Below, in pieces: positions 31,617-41,867 of a stretch of 64,000 nt of DNA. Origin of the DNA: Prostheceraeus crozeri (taxonomy: Eukaryota > Platyhelminthes > Polycladida > Euryleptidae); assembly GCA_907163375.1 (NCBI GenBank), contig CAJQUW010007533.1, positions 258,001-322,000 on the forward strand, in the 5' to 3' direction. Within the stretch, counting starts at the first letter, position 1. Each line of letters opens with the position of its first letter. The notes below the pieces were generated by a model. That model saw only the letters and a list, made by a program, of their open reading frames with translations. It did no database searches and was not told where the DNA came from. A program made the position numbers and the translations under genes.

Positions 31617-32567
31617 ATGGATTCATTTGGCAATATCTGTGAAAGAGTTGACAGTCAAGTGCTTGGCTATAGTAATGTCATAAAAATGAAATTTCAAAGG
31701 AAGCTGTCACATCTAAAGTTCCGCATTACAGTCCAACTAGCGAGACAATTATTCTGCATTAATGACACGCCGTTAAAGCATCTTATCTATCGATCCAGAA
31801 TGAGATCTCGTGAAGTTGAAGATAATTTTTCCACCATTGGTAATAACAACGACGTGAATTCAGCGGTGAACACTATCAACGTGATAGACGTTTCTGGGAT
31901 GAGCCGAAGCATCAAAACTGGTATCGATGCCATTCCCCATGGAGGGAGACCTTTCGGATACCTTCCTGGAGAGGAACGGCCGATCGATGATGATAAATTC
32001 ACGCATGCAGGAGATCATGTATTTATTGAACACTTTCGAAGTGGAATGATGCATTCACATGATCCATATTCAGAAATCCCAGCCTATCAAAGACTGAAGA
32101 TATTGAAGCAAAGCATCCTTTTGTATCGACAAAGGAATTCTGAGATCGTGATGAAATGTCGGATGCTCGAACACGACGGCAGCTTGAGGAAGGCACGAAT
32201 ATCTGAATTCCGTCGTGAAAATGACCGCTTGATCAAAGCTAATGCCATAAGTATGGAAAAAGCTCTTGAAAATCGATATCTCGAATCTACTATAAGTACA
32301 GGAAAGAAAAACATCGAAGATCTAACATCTCGCATGGAAATGCAGGAACAGAATCATTTGCAGATCCTACGAGATCGTCACAATTACAGGACTAAAAAAA
32401 GACAGTTGATGTCCGAATGCAGAGGACTTGAACTTACTTCTGTGAGTAATAACTACAAAGCTGAGAAATTGACAGAAAGAAGGGAACGATTAGAAAGCTG
32501 CAAAAAAGAGCAAAAGCTTCGTCTTTTAATGGCTGATGAATGGCAAATCTCACAAGGCTGTTTTCAG
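31617..32567 (+). CDS. Kinesin-14-like host gene, coiled-coil exon
   Basis: It encodes 317 residues ending ...WQISQGCFQ, followed directly by a consensus donor (CAG|GTGAGT). An in-frame stop precedes the ATG at 31617, so this is the likely first coding exon; MKFQRK at 31689 is an alternative start. Residues about 150-310 are charged heptad coiled coil, the stalk of a kinesin-14. The exon ends in phase 0, matching the motor exon at 56895. In C-terminal-motor kinesins the stalk meets the motor at a G-x-I-R-V-F-x-R-V-R sequence, mirrored here by QGCF/QVFVRIRN. No transcript evidence is available. Confidence 0.7.
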
Positions 32568-32754
32568 GTGAGTAGGCCTAGTACTTTCAGATCTTTATGG
32601 TCATCATGTAAGCTTTATCTGCTCAGAGAGTTTTGTAAGCCATACTCATTCATCCCTTCATCGTGCGCCTCCTGCTATCCGAGGACTAAATTAGGTGAAT
32701 TCCATCAAGAAATGTTCTTTATGGTGATTTTTATTGTCTAGAGTTGTGATTTCA

Positions 32755-33560
32755 ATGAATTGATGATAACATCAAATGATTGACACTCTCTAAGACCTGA
32801 GGTGGTTCCATTGGACCCCTTTTGCAAATTCTTGGTTTACCTGTTAAAATGCAATGCATTGGATTGCATTTTAGTCAAACAAATAATTATTGCGGGATCG
32901 ATAAAACAACGGTCGGTATATCCTTTGAATTTCGTTCAGCAATTTTATCAAACGTATACGAAAATATGGTGATTTTATCGCTCAGCAACATTTGGCACAA
33001 TGTCAGCGACGTAGCCACCGCCAATGGGCTGCCCCCCCCCATCAAAAAAATGCTCAAGAGGAAATGTTTTGGAACATCCCAGAATTTCATTCAATCCTTA
33101 TACATATGCTCCGCTATTCATAACCTTGCTATGTTGTAGGGGATTTGTGTATAACCTTTCCTTAAAACGTTATGTGGTGAGTCGATTCATCCTATGAGGG
33201 GACGAATGTGGTTGTCATCCCTGTCCAAACTTTGATGATTTGACAAAGCTGGTAGTGCTTCTCACAAATGAAGAGGACACCCTTCTCATTTGCTGACAGT
33301 CGTAGAACAGAATTATGACAACCAGCATCAGACCTGCCACTAGAGAACATCACACGACATGGGGTGCGTCTTCATATCTGAACTAATGATATACAAAGAA
33401 ATATAGGAGATGCTGGCGTATCCTTTTCACATCAGAAATCGTGAATAAAAGTCTTCTTCAATCTTCTTCTGAGTCACCATTATACAGAGTGACAAATAAG
33501 TTACTATATACTTAATGTTAAAGTCTGCTGACAAGACATCTTCAGTACGAGCCAGGATAT
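32755..33560. other. Intron sequence, no gene seen
   Basis: It contains a short C run near 33031. Open frames on both strands here lack domain signatures. Confidence 0.4.
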
Positions 33561-33583
33561 CATTCACTTATCTTTATTCTGTG

Positions 33584-33623
33584 CATGGACTCCTAGATAT
33601 ACGTGTATATCTAGGAGTCCATG
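33584..33623. repeat. Perfect palindrome, 19-base arms
   Basis: CATGGACTCCTAGATATAC and its exact reverse complement are separated by two bases. The core TGGACTCCTAGATAT recurs in both arms of the palindrome at 39700-39779. Confidence 0.95.
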
Positions 33624-33699
33624 TTCTGTGAATATCTGTTTGATTGCCCATAGAAATTTATTATCAAAACAAGCATTCCTTCCAGATCGACATCTTTTT

Positions 33700-34440
33700 C
33701 CATTTCATAGCAATGTCAAAATTCTAACAATACAAACATTACCGCAAATGTTCAAAGTGCCCTCCGGCTGCCTCCAGTCCATACACTAATTGTACCGAGA
33801 AAGGACACTTCTACAAATCCTCTGACACAGTTCCGAAAGAAGAAATGCCGGCCCAGACAGTGACACCAGACTCATTTAGATACCTCTTGATCGTTATGTC
33901 AGGATTTTCGGAGCTCGCAGTCATGCCTATTGACATGACCCGATAGCTTGAACTGCGCTTCGTCTGACCACACGATTTTGTCAGGAAGATCAGGCGCCGC
34001 TTCGCACTGGTTTACAAATACCTCACAAAATTGTTAACGGGTGATTGTGTAAGGGCGATAATTCATGTCTCTCAGAATTGACTCCATCGATCTTCTGTTG
34101 ATGTTGAATTCTATACTGCGCCGCCGCGTAGAGGTGCTTCGACTAGCACTTGAGAGACTAAGTCGTGATTTTCCTCAATGTTGACAGTCACCAGGCGTCC
34201 GGAATGATGAGAGTAGTCTTTCACGGATCCAATGGCATCAAACATGTCTCTGATTTGATAGATGGTAGCCTTAGTAGGAGGCGGAGAGCTGAAAGCTTTC
34301 TGCCACTTTTCAATTTCTCTCGTGGTATTACCCAGTTTCCAATACATTTTAAAATGAAAATTCGTACTTCGAGAAACAATCTGCGAGGCATATTGCACAT
34401 CAACAGTAAATTGCTACAATTAGATTCAAAGATCCAAAGA
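33700..34440 (-). pseudogene. Mariner/Tc-type transposase relic
   Basis: The minus strand shows an N-terminal helix-turn-helix region (VSRSTNFHFKMYWKLGNTTR, then GSVKDYSHHSGRLVTVN). Across frameshifts the catalytic region follows: PDLPDKIVWSDEAQFKLSGH, GVTVWAGISSFG and a C-terminal QLVYGLEAAGGHFEHL. This is a standard decayed member of the IS630-Tc1-mariner group. No TIRs were found. Confidence 0.75.
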
Positions 34441-35047
34441 TCAAAGATGTCTTCTTACTTCAAAAAGCATGATCGACAGTTAATTTCACATTGGACTTAT
34501 TGACATCACATTGCCACATACTTGATTCATATATACAAAGATATCTTCACATTTCACCAATATGATCGATGGGTACATTTCAGATTGGATGTACTCTTAA
34601 GTTTCGTTGGCTTATGAAGAACAATCTCATCTAACATTGATAGAAGTACATTAAATCATTGATGTTTTTCTTTAACATTGAGTACACTGTTAAAAAAAGT
34701 CCTGGTACAAAATTTTTTATTCTTTCTCTAAATCAATTTTCCTTAGGTTCTAGCAATAGTTTGACGTTTCTCTTTGGTACAATTGTAGCGCATGCCCAAA
34801 ACTTTCTCTCAGTCACTCGAATTTTCAAAAATATCTGCTTCCCTGCCTGGTGGGTCCTAATTAATAAAAAACGAGTGCTCTTTTTCTAAGATCTCTCCTG
34901 ACTAGATATCTTGCAGCATCAAAAATTTGAAATATTGCTGCGATAGATATCGATCTGCTTTATCAGATGGTGCAAAAACGGTAAAGAAAGATGAAGAAAT
35001 GAGGTCGGCACACGTATTTGAAAATCAGTTACTTTTTGGGATTTTCA

Positions 35048-35264
35048 AGTTTGTAAACTTCAAAATCGCAAATTTGCAAATTTTGCATTTTTAAGGCTAT
35101 GTATCAACTTTGCAGATCTAAAACCATCGATCGATGTTATTGTATTTGCATGTAAACATGGAAGCTACTGACAATGCACTATGACACTGTAGTCTACCAT
35201 TGATGTCAATAGATATACTAGCAATGTCACTATAAAGAAATCTATGACTTTTCTGAGCGGCATT
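35048..35264 (+). repeat. Left arm of a long fold-back repeat
   Basis: It pairs with 37514-37780: AAATCGCAAATTTGCAAATT, then GGAAGCTACTGACAATGCAC and CTATGACTTTTCTGAGCGGC. Arm length is about 220 bases; the right arm carries about 45 extra bases. Confidence 0.85.
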
Positions 35265-35629
35265 ATTTCCTAAATTGTCTTTTCAAATGACTGTGTATGG
35301 CTAGCATGTCGAGAGAAGGTTTGATTTGTTAGATTGGAATGAAGCAGTGACGTCTCAGACACTTCGCAATTCGTTTGTATTCCGCTGACATTTGCTCCTT
35401 CCGACCCACGATCTGCCCACCGCGTAAGCCGACAGAATTGGTCAATGAATCTAAATTCATTTTCGAGATCTGCAATGGTCAAGAATTGCATTTACTGAGG
35501 ATTTATGAGATGATATCTTGAGGATACCGGACTGTTGGTATGACAAAGAGGACATCATTCAGTTTTCATACGGTGCATTTATTCATGTTTGGCGTGCAAT
35601 CTGCCACAGTGTGAGGTCACCATAGAGTA

Positions 35630-35921
35630 AGTAAATAAATAATAAGTAGAGCGTCGACGCAAAAAATTATCTGCATGCAGTGAAAATTTCCATATGAAAA
35701 GATTTAGTTTTTTAAGGAGATTACGTTCCTGTGGTCCAAAAAATTATTTGAGCAGTTTTTAAAGAGCTAAATTTTTTCATGTTTATATAGTACCGAGATG
35801 AAACCACTTTAGACGCAGTATGTATGATGCAAGCTGGATATCTGGAGGAATGAATGTTTGCTAACAAGCATCTTAATCAAGCCGAAATTCAGTTGATCAA
35901 GGAAATTTATTAACTGTAATA
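35630..35921 (+). repeat. Interspersed repeat R, copy C, left half
   Basis: It lies inside the fold-back repeat. It matches 4190-4474 and is interrupted by a Tc1 element about 25 bases from the position where the Polinton entered copy A. The right half continues at 37353. Confidence 0.75.
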
Positions 35922-37350
35922 CAGTCCGTTTCATAAAAAGTGGATCATCCTAAAATTTGACTAAATAAAACATAAGTATGATACAGAAAGCATTTTTCAT
36001 GTTATTTCATGTCCTTAATGTATTTAAATGTCCTTATATAATCTGATAAGCTATGATACAGTAACGGTTCTTAAGAAGCTAATATTTTGTGGCCCTACCC
36101 TTATTGTCAATGACATTACCAATTCGTCTAGGCATTGATTCGATGATATCGTTGATTTTTGACTGATCTAACTTTCTCCACTCTCTTTTTAACAGTGACG
36201 TAAGTTGTGATACGCCATCTGTAGGTAGCAGTGAACGATGAACGTTACGTTTCAGAATACTCCATACATTTTCTATGGGATTCAGATCAGGAGAACGAGC
36301 TGGCCAAGATAATGTCCTAAGCCCTAATTGAGACTTGCATAAGTTGACTCTACTACTCCTGTGACACGTAGCATTATCATCCATAAATAACCAAGTCGAT
36401 GGATCACCAAGTTGATCTGTCATTTGGCCAATGTTCATTCGTAAAACATTCACATAGCGTTCAGAATTCATGGTTCCTTGCTGTATGTGAAGTTCAGAGC
36501 GGCCATTGGTCCAAATGCCAGCCCAAATCAGTAGAGTCGACTCAATAAGTCTTCTACGAATAGTGGACTTAGAAATAGACGAGTCTAGTGCAACCATCTC
36601 AGTTAACGAGAGACTTGGATCAACTTCAACAAATCTCAAAATTAGGCGGTCTCTACGTTTGGATGTTTTGCGTGGACGGCCAGAGCCCTCTTTGCGACAG
36701 AGTCGAAAATCATCATTATGCCATCGATGCACATTTGTGTAAGGGACATTTAGTCGCTTGCTTGTAGCTCGCAAAGAAAAACCTAGTTCTAGCAAGGGTG
36801 ACACTTTGCCTTTTGTGAATGCGATCTCGTTATTGTTCATTTGTGCTTTGTATTGTTTTCAACCGGTAAGAGATAGATTTCTAGCTGAAAGCAATCAGGA
36901 GTGCTGCCAACACCACCGCAACGAAGTCAGGAAGCTATGGAACATGAAGTTCAGTTAATCACATGTAGCAGTTACATTATTGTTGATGAATAATGGTGCT
37001 ATACTGGCTCTGATTGACCGATTTTTTTTATTTTTGTTTTGCTTGATAGCTTTGGCTTGTAGAACAACATATTACATAACAAAGGAAACAAATGTAATTT
37101 TATAAGAGTGAGGTATGATTTTGTGTGACATTGCTAAATGAAGATCAAATTATCTACTACTTTTTTATCTATAACAGGAAAACAACTCAATATTCATGCT
37201 TGAAATTTCCAACAATGATATTACGCTCGTAGTAAGCACAACTGACATATCTTCCAAATTTCAGAGAAATTCGCTCAAGTTTGGCGGAGTTAGACAAAGT
37301 TGAAGTTAAGGCGATGTTTAAGGGTGATCCATTTTTTATGAAACAATCTG
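35922..37350 (-). mobile_element. Tc1-like transposon with TIRs and TA duplication
   Basis: The left end is CAGTCCGTTTCATAAAAAGT and the right-end reverse complement is CAGATTGTTTCATAAAAAAT. TA is present on each side (35920-35921, 37351-37352). It is 1,429 bases with one leftward transposase gene. The rest is non-coding. Confidence 0.9.
36079..36840 (-). CDS. Tc1 transposase, internally shortened
   Basis: The 253-residue frame starts MNNNEIAFTKGKVSPLLELG. Two helix-turn-helix parts follow (LRATSKRLNVPYTNVHRWHN; GRPRKTSKRRDRLI; SISKSTIRRRL). Then comes WAGIWTNGRSEL, FMDDNATCHRS (second Asp) and WPARSPDLNPIENVW (Glu). Roughly 70-80 residues that normally link the DNA-binding part to the WAGI block, including the first catalytic Asp, are absent. 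The frame is open but the enzyme should be inactive. Intact relatives elsewhere would be needed to mobilise it. Confidence 0.88.
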   Translation of the reverse strand: MNNNEIAFTKGKVSPLLELGFSLRATSKRLNVPYTNVHRWHNDDFRLCRKEGSGRPRKTSKRRDRLILRFVEVDPSLSLTEMVALDSSISKSTIRRRLIESTLLIWAGIWTNGRSELHIQQGTMNSERYVNVLRMNIGQMTDQLGDPSTWLFMDDNATCHRSSRVNLCKSQLGLRTLSWPARSPDLNPIENVWSILKRNVHRSLLPTDGVSQLTSLLKREWRKLDQSKINDIIESMPRRIGNVIDNKGRATKY

Positions 37351-37352
37351 TA

Positions 37353-37500
37353 TAATGCAAGTCCCGCAAGTCTTCAAGGAAAAGTTGAGATCTTATTGTG
37401 CTTTCTTGGCTGAAATTTCAAGTTTTCAATTCAATTTTCATCGGTATGATTTTATGATTCACTAAATTCATGTTTCATTTCTTGAGTCAATCGAAAAGTC
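37353..37500 (+). repeat. Interspersed repeat R, copy C, right half
   Basis: It resumes after the Tc1 element with AAGTCTTCAAGGAAAAGTTG and GATTTTATGATTCACTAAAT. Confidence 0.75.
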
Positions 37501-37513
37501 AATTTAGGATCTA

Positions 37514-37780
37514 ATGCCGCTCAGAAAAGCCATAGATTTCTTTATAGTGACATTGCTAGTATATCTATTGACATCAATGGTAGACTACAGTGTCATAGTG
37601 CATTGTCAGTAGCTTCCATGTTTACGTAATATATAATGCATAGATTTGAAGTCATTATTGCTATAATTACCGAGAGCCGACACCTCGAGGTTATTATGAC
37701 AAATAATGATGGTTTTAGATCTGCAAAGTTGATACATAGCCTTAAAAATGCCAAATTTGCAAATTTGCGATTTTGGAGAA
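37514..37780 (-). repeat. Right arm of a long fold-back repeat
   Basis: Reverse complement of 35048-35264, with an extra stretch around 37625-37700 absent from the left arm. The whole structure may be a non-autonomous fold-back transposon that swallowed repeat R and the Tc1. Confidence 0.85.
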
Positions 37781-37789
37781 TATGATGAC

Positions 37790-38740
37790 GCGTTGAGTTG
37801 TCGTGCCTGCGTTCACCAATGGCTGAATGTCGGATCGGAAGGTTCGAAGCCGCTGAAAGGAGATAGCGATGAAGGTTCCCTAATTTGATGTGTGATTCAG
37901 TCTGAGATATTCAATGATTGAAGGCATATTTGTGATATTATGTTTATGGTGGCTATTTCAACAATGGTTATTTTCTACACCGGCCCGTCATCCGAGGGAT
38001 GCAGAAAAACTCTAGCCTCGTACACGAAGTTAATGGCGTTGAAATAAAAACTAAACCACTCCCAAAGGATAGAATATGAAGAGCACAAAAAACGTTTTAG
38101 CAGCCCTAATTTTGAGACATGCAAGTGATTGACAGGCTAATAAACACAAGAGTCTTGTGTTGGCGAGAGCTTCCTCGAGAGTGACTGTTCTTTATAGTGA
38201 TATCAGCTCCTTGATCAAGGCGATCAAGCGTCATGTGAGAAATCAACATCGCATTTTCATTGTCATTTGACGTTTAAAATCTTAGGAAAACAAGAGTCGC
38301 GTTGACGAACAATCAGCTTAGGATTGCATGCTTATGAGGTTGTTCAGAAAAAGAGGCTGTCACATAGGACTCACAGTGAATCATAATTCACATGCAGTAT
38401 AGTCAATATTGGGTAGTCTGTGGACTTCAGTGTAACTTTCATTTAACTATCAGTTTCCATTTCTCACATAATTTCATTCAATTCTGTTGTCATGCATGTC
38501 ACCATGACTTGAATGTTCATGTGGGCCCACTTGTACGAGTATGAAAATTCACTGAAATTAAGACAGCGTCAAATGAATTATTTTATGCAGATCATGCTGT
38601 CTGCTGCAGAAATATAGGAATCCACTATGGAGCGAAGGCCTATGGTCTCGGAGCACGCGACGCCACTGATTAAAATAAAAATCTCTAGAAATTGAGATAA
38701 GTTTATCCACCCTCATTGTGATCAAGGTAGTCCGGCCAAG
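37790..38740. other. Intron sequence, no gene seen
   Basis: No recognisable coding or repeat content was found by eye. Confidence 0.4.
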
Positions 38741-38748
38741 CACAGGGA

Positions 38749-39085
38749 CAAATGGAGCGGAGCGCCTCCAATCGTGCTGCTGAATTGAGAGCCACAGAGC
38801 AGCTCCTTTTGACAGACGGAGCGTAGCGCTTCCAAGCGACAAATACTGCGGAATGGAGAGCCTCCAAAACAGCTCCTTTAGATAAATGGGGGGTATCGCA
38901 GCCTCCAAAGCAGCCCCTTTAGACAAATGGAGGGCACCGCTTCCAAGCGATGATGCTGCGGAATGGAAATCCTCCAAAACATGGAGCTCAAAACATGTCT
39001 CCGGCCGACAATTGCAGCGTCTCCAATCGGAGAATGCAGTGGATCGGAGAGCCTTTAGAACTGTTCCAGTAGACAGATGGAGCGG
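38749..39085. repeat. Minisatellite, about 65-base units, five to six copies
   Basis: Units share ACAAATGGAGCG, GCGCTTCCAAGCGA, GCTGCGGAATGGAGAGCCTC and CAGCTCCTTT. Copies vary in length. Open frames across it on the minus strand are by-products of the repeat. Confidence 0.85.
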
Positions 39086-39699
39086 TAAAATGGTATAAGC
39101 GGCTTGAAAAACCTCCATCCTATGATACATTGACCTAGGAACAACCAATGTTGAAATAGAAATTGCTGTACAGAAAGAATTGTGAAATTTGAATGTTTGG
39201 TGTGAAGTTAGCGACTTATCCCTCAATTTAGAGAAATCGAAGGTAGTGTTGTGTTCAAGAAATCACATGGAATTAAGTGCATCCTTTCCCATCAAAACTG
39301 TTGATGGCATCGTTGTACTGGAAATGATAATAAGCCAGAATCTAAAGTGGCATGATCCATAGACAACTAGAATACTATCACCTGGACTGATCGTTAAGGC
39401 AATTTATCAAATTTCCACATAGAAACCACTGGAGGTCTATGATCTGGCGATGATAATTTTACATAGCTTCCTTATGTAATAGATAATTTTAAAGAAAAAG
39501 AAGACGAGGTCAATAAAAACATATATTGGAAAGCTTTCGACAAAAGTCTTTTTCAATCCAAAAGTAACAACAATCTTAAACCAAACAAAAAGGAAAGTTT
39601 AATGCTGTCATACCGATACAATAGTCTTATATTATTTATATTTTCCGGCTAGTTATTAATGTAAGAAAATACCTTCATAAAATTGCATTTATTCATTCT

Positions 39700-39779
39700 T
39701 GGACTCCTAGATATTTGAGCTAATTTTTTTAATCTCCAACAAGAATATGTTTATTTTGAGCTAAATATCTAGGAGTCCA
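39700..39779. repeat. Palindrome P2, 17-base arms
   Basis: TGGACTCCTAGATATTT at 39700-39716 and its exact reverse complement at 39763-39779 flank a 46-base AT-rich spacer that repeats TTGAGCTAA near each side. The arm core is shared with 33584-33623. It is downstream of the leftward recombinase gene. Confidence 0.95.
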
Positions 39780-39895
39780 TTATACACATTTCATTGGAAT
39801 AGATATACATAGCAATACAAAATATTTACATTTATATGTTGCATAACAATCTCATAACTAAACCAATGCAAATTCATTTGCACTTCACGTTTGTC

Positions 39896-41421
39896 TCATA
39901 TTTTGTTTCCAAAGAAATTATTCTTTACGCTGCAGTTTGAAAAATACATGTTTCCAAATTTCACTTGCTTTTGAGCGGTGCTCTCTTCTTCACCTTGTCT
40001 TGCGCTTTGATTCGATACACTCATCAGATTATTTCTAACCAATGTTATCTGGCTGTCCTGTATTAATATGTCAGATGTTCGTTTGTAGACTCTTGCTCCC
40101 ATCACCGATGTATGTCCGGTCCTCTCCATTATTATTTGTTCATCAACTTTTCCCTTGTACATTCTCGTTGCACAGGTGGCCCGCAATGCATGGTTTGTTC
40201 TCTTTCCCTTAATTCCACCTTCTTCGCACATTTTAGCTGTCATTTTGCCAATCTTGTTTCTTCCTATTGGTCTGCTGTTATACCAATATCGTGAATTTTC
40301 CCAGCTACTTGATGTGTACAGATAGAACCGCTCTACATTTGGTGGTCGCACGATCAAAAACTTTTCAAAAAGTTCAATATGATTCAATTTGTTATTGGCA
40401 TCATCAAAATACAAACGTTCACCAGCACTTTTCCTTTTGTCTTTCAAGCCTCCGTTGCATGTCTTGCCTGTGATAGGAGTATAAATGAGGCATTTCAATC
40501 CATTTCTCGACTCAACTCGGAACTGATGAATTTTTAAATAAGTCTGTTCTTCACCCCCCTCAGAGCAAAATGTATTCCATTCAGATAAAACACAGCTTCT
40601 ATGATTCCATCTGGGTTGTCTGTTTTGAACACATTCGAGTCAAAAAGGTTTTCTTCTTCAAATACTGATAAAAGTTTGTGGGTATCATTCTCCTTTGGTG
40701 GAAGAGATCTGGTTGAATTCTTCATCGACGTATCAAGTGAATCCGTGAAACGCTTTGTCTGATGAGAATTAAATAAATTCACTTCTGGTCTCTTTTCCCT
40801 TATTATGCTCTGGAGCCCTGCAGCAATTGAAATCGAAGTGTCTCGACGGTAGAAACTCCCATCCTTCTTCCGTACTTCTTAAATGAACTTGGATAAATGC
40901 TCGTTTACTTCTAAATCAGTGTAATTTGCAAGTTGTCTGTTGATGTCAATAATTTCTCTTGATTTTAATTTTTCAAGGTACCAGGCAGAAAATATATTGT
41001 GAACCCATTTGCTTCGTCTCTTCAAAGATTCGGATTGAAAATCGTCGTTCATCGCATCGACATCGTGAACAGTTGCGAATCTTGATGTGGTTGGATGTTC
41101 TTGATGAATGTCAACATTGGGATTTGAATCAAGAAAAGAACTAGGATGTTCTTGATGAATGTCACCATTGGAATTTGAATCAAGAAAATAACTTATTGTA
41201 CCATGGTCTTGCAAATTGATGTTATTTCCCAGCATATTTTCAACGTCTTCTTTTGACAAGCATTTTTTATCAAAATTTCCAACAAATTCAATTGAATAAT
41301 CAACAAGTGGGTTGAATATCATGTCATCGAAATTCATCGTGTTTGTTTGTAGAATTAATGACAAAGAATGATTTTTTGAAAACTTATTGCTTATAAATTG
41401 ATTTCTATTCTCTCCGGGCAT
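39896..41421 (-). pseudogene. Tyrosine recombinase A (Crypton/DUF3504 type), lightly broken
   Basis: The N-terminal part holds FDDMIFNPLVDYSIEF, two copies of a DSNPNVDIHQEHPTT-type repeat, and a KWVHNIFSAWYLEK helix block, the DNA-binding arm of this family. The middle has IHFALRG (catalytic Arg). The C-terminal part has TNHALRATCATRMY (His-x-x-Arg), RTGHTS (second His) and a Tyr in RVYKRT, then a typical NMYFSNCSV tail. The catalytic set is visible. By eye there is one in-frame stop and one frameshift. DUF3504 enzymes are known from Cryptons and from domesticated animal genes. The likely true start is the Met at about 41338 or the first one at 41421, inside palindrome P3. Confidence 0.8.
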
Positions 41422-41452
41422 TATCTAAATAATGCCCTGAGAGAATAGAAAT
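41401..41452. repeat. Palindrome P3, 24-base arms
   Basis: ATTTCTATTCTCTCCGGGCA plus TTAT and its complement flank CTAA, with one mismatch. It covers the beginning of recombinase A. Confidence 0.95.
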
Positions 41453-41490
41453 CTACGAGGCTTTTTAACCATTACACAGATAGGGATATG

Positions 41491-41610
41491 TAATAGATAT
41501 ACGATATCATTCTTCAAATTCCCGAGGAATAAATAGCAATCTGCCCGAGCGTAGCGAGGGCAGATTCTTTATTCCGAGGGCTTTTGAAGAATGATATCGT
41601 ATATCTGTTA
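41491..41610. repeat. Palindrome P4, about 60-base imperfect arms
   Basis: Outer arms (41491-41518, 41583-41610) match over 28 bases with one change (core ATACGATATCATTCTTCAAA). Inner arms (GGAATAAA..AATCTGCCC) match with small gaps, around a loop containing CGAGCGTAGCGAG. It lies between the divergent recombinases A and B, where promoters would be expected. Confidence 0.95.
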
Positions 41611-41867
41611 TATACCATGATAGTGGAATCTAATAATCTTCCCCGGGAAGTTTATTTTGCAGCATAGTGGTTGAGAGTGATCTCGTGCTTCGTTATATCT
41701 ATGATGTGTACATGTACATGTCATATCTATGATGTCCACACTAAACTTATATTTTGAAATCTCAGGGAAGTTTATTTATTTAAAATTAGAAAACAGAGAT
41801 CTATGGAGTAACTTCTGCAGTAATTTCAGAAATTGCATCGTCTGATTCATTCATTCACCGATTCAAT

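Noticed and set aside
32822-33139. Short frames on both strands after the coiled-coil exon
   Set aside because: They lie in the intron right after a strong donor site, overlap each other and show no domain.
38558-39226. 222-residue minus-strand frame
   Set aside because: Its middle is the ~65-base minisatellite, whose repeats keep the frame open by chance.
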